From positions 1 through 5,202 of the forward strand of contig DATKDU010000341.1 in assembly GCA_035512595.1 (NCBI GenBank): a stretch of DNA of 5,202 bases. The letters are read 5' to 3'. Positions within the stretch are counted from its first letter, which is position 1, and each line of letters begins with the position of its first letter. This DNA comes from DATKDU01 sp035512595 (lineage in GTDB: Bacteria > Planctomycetota > Planctomycetia > Pirellulales > Pirellulaceae). The translations under genes and the position numbers were made by a program. Shown here piece after piece: positions 4,527-5,202 of this stretch. The notes under the pieces were generated by a model. That model was given only the letters and a program-made list of their open reading frames with translations, was not told where the DNA came from and made no database searches.

Positions 4527-5202
4527 ACTTCGCCCCTTCGTCCGCGGACTGATCGAGCTCGGCGACCAGCGGGATGATGCGCTCCAGCAGCGCCGGGTTG
4601 CCGGAGATGATCAGTTTGTTGCTGCGGGCATCCACCGCAGCGCGGAAGTCTTCGCCGCGAAAGACCCCTTCCAGCAGCCTGGCCAAGCCCTCGGCCTGGG
4701 CGTTTTTGAGTGTCATGATTTTGAGCACTGCGGCTTCGTCACGGGCGGCGGCTTCCGCCATGGCCGAGACCAGGATCCAGGTTTGCGTCGTTCCGTGATC
4801 GGTCCGCGTCGCTTTGCTGCCGGCGACCACGGACTTGCCCGGCAGAATGCGGAGCGTCGATTTCGTGGTGATCGTCATCGTCCGCGGCATTTCCACAGGC
4901 CGCTCGGCATTCTCACCGTCTGCCTTGGTCGCGGCCGGCGCGAGCCGCGATTGCTCCGCTTGGAATTCAATCAGGATGGAGTCGTCGTGGTCCACGCGGG
5001 CAGTGAGACTGACCATCGTGCCGACGTTTTCCTGGGACAACATGTCCTGCGAGCCGCGGCCTCCAAACGACGTACGGCCAGTGACGATAGAGACACGTTC
5101 ACCGAATTGCACGATCGACGGCGCGTTTTCCAGGGTTGAAACGCGCAGCCGCGACAGCGAGGCGACCTTGCCCGCCTTTTCAAGCTCCGTCAGACGCTCC
5201 GC
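4525..5202 (-). CDS. Secretin-like protein (type II/III secretion superfamily), C-terminal part
   Basis: The frame stays open to the right edge, so this is the last 225 residues of a longer protein; the GTG at 5112 is internal. Residues 1-137 resemble a secretin core: LEKAGKVASLSRLRVSTLEN (7-26), VQFGERVSIVTG (31-42), ENVGTMVSLTARVDHDDSILIEF (58-80) and TLRILPGKSVVAGS (116-129). Secretins form outer-membrane channels in type II/III secretion and type IV pilus systems. An Ala-rich linker follows, then an N1/NolW-like repeat (about 148-217) with VLKIMTLKNAQAEGLARLL and ARSNKLIISGNPALLERIIPLVAELD. In classical GspD/PilQ the N1 repeats precede the core, so the order here is reversed. The lip-region signature of true secretins is not obvious, so channel formation is unproven. 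The N-terminus and any signal peptide lie outside the window. The stop is TAG at 4525-4527. Confidence 0.75.
   Translation of the reverse strand, partial: AERLTELEKAGKVASLSRLRVSTLENAPSIVQFGERVSIVTGRTSFGGRGSQDMLSQENVGTMVSLTARVDHDDSILIEFQAEQSRLAPAATKADGENAERPVEMPRTMTITTKSTLRILPGKSVVAGSKATRTDHGTTQTWILVSAMAEAAARDEAAVLKIMTLKNAQAEGLARLLEGVFRGEDFRAAVDARSNKLIISGNPALLERIIPLVAELDQSADEGAK

Overview
This 5.2-kb, GC-rich window looks like ordinary bacterial chromosome, most likely from a planctomycete (Pirellulales-like). That placement is inferred from the FixJ-type regulator with a TVELRRSTIMKKM recognition region, the secretin-like protein, the GTG/TTG start use and the short conserved-looking proteins. 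There is no rRNA or 16S-like marker to confirm it. I found no tRNA, rRNA, CRISPR array, transposase or prophage gene.

Layout, left to right. Positions 1-532 hold no convincing gene but contain several inverted repeats that could fold into strong hairpins. Four minus-strand genes then read leftward. In order of transcription they are a small 81-aa protein (3826-3581), aroB for 3-dehydroquinate synthase (3563-2472), a FixJ/NarL-type response regulator (2294-1653) and dprA, the DNA-uptake/RecA-loading protein (1651-533). The small gene and aroB are 17 nt apart. The regulator and dprA are 1 nt apart and are probably translationally coupled. A 177-nt gap before the regulator holds a 9-bp inverted repeat and a strong Shine-Dalgarno sequence.

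An 82-bp nested-palindrome element (3892-3973) lies in the divergent intergenic region. It sits just upstream of a plus-strand gene (3995-4516) for a 173-aa, N-terminally membrane-anchored protein of unknown function. That gene converges, with only 8 nt between stop codons, on a minus-strand gene that enters from the right edge (5202-4525). The visible 225 residues of this gene look like a secretin core followed by an N1/NolW-like repeat, the reverse of the usual secretin order.

Functionally, aroB (shikimate pathway), dprA (recombination of incoming DNA) and the secretin-like gene (envelope) do not form one pathway. The most suggestive link is the orphan response regulator tightly coupled to dprA. 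No obvious new multi-gene system is visible. The best leads are the palindromic element, the regulator-dprA coupling, the secretin domain order and the hairpin cluster.
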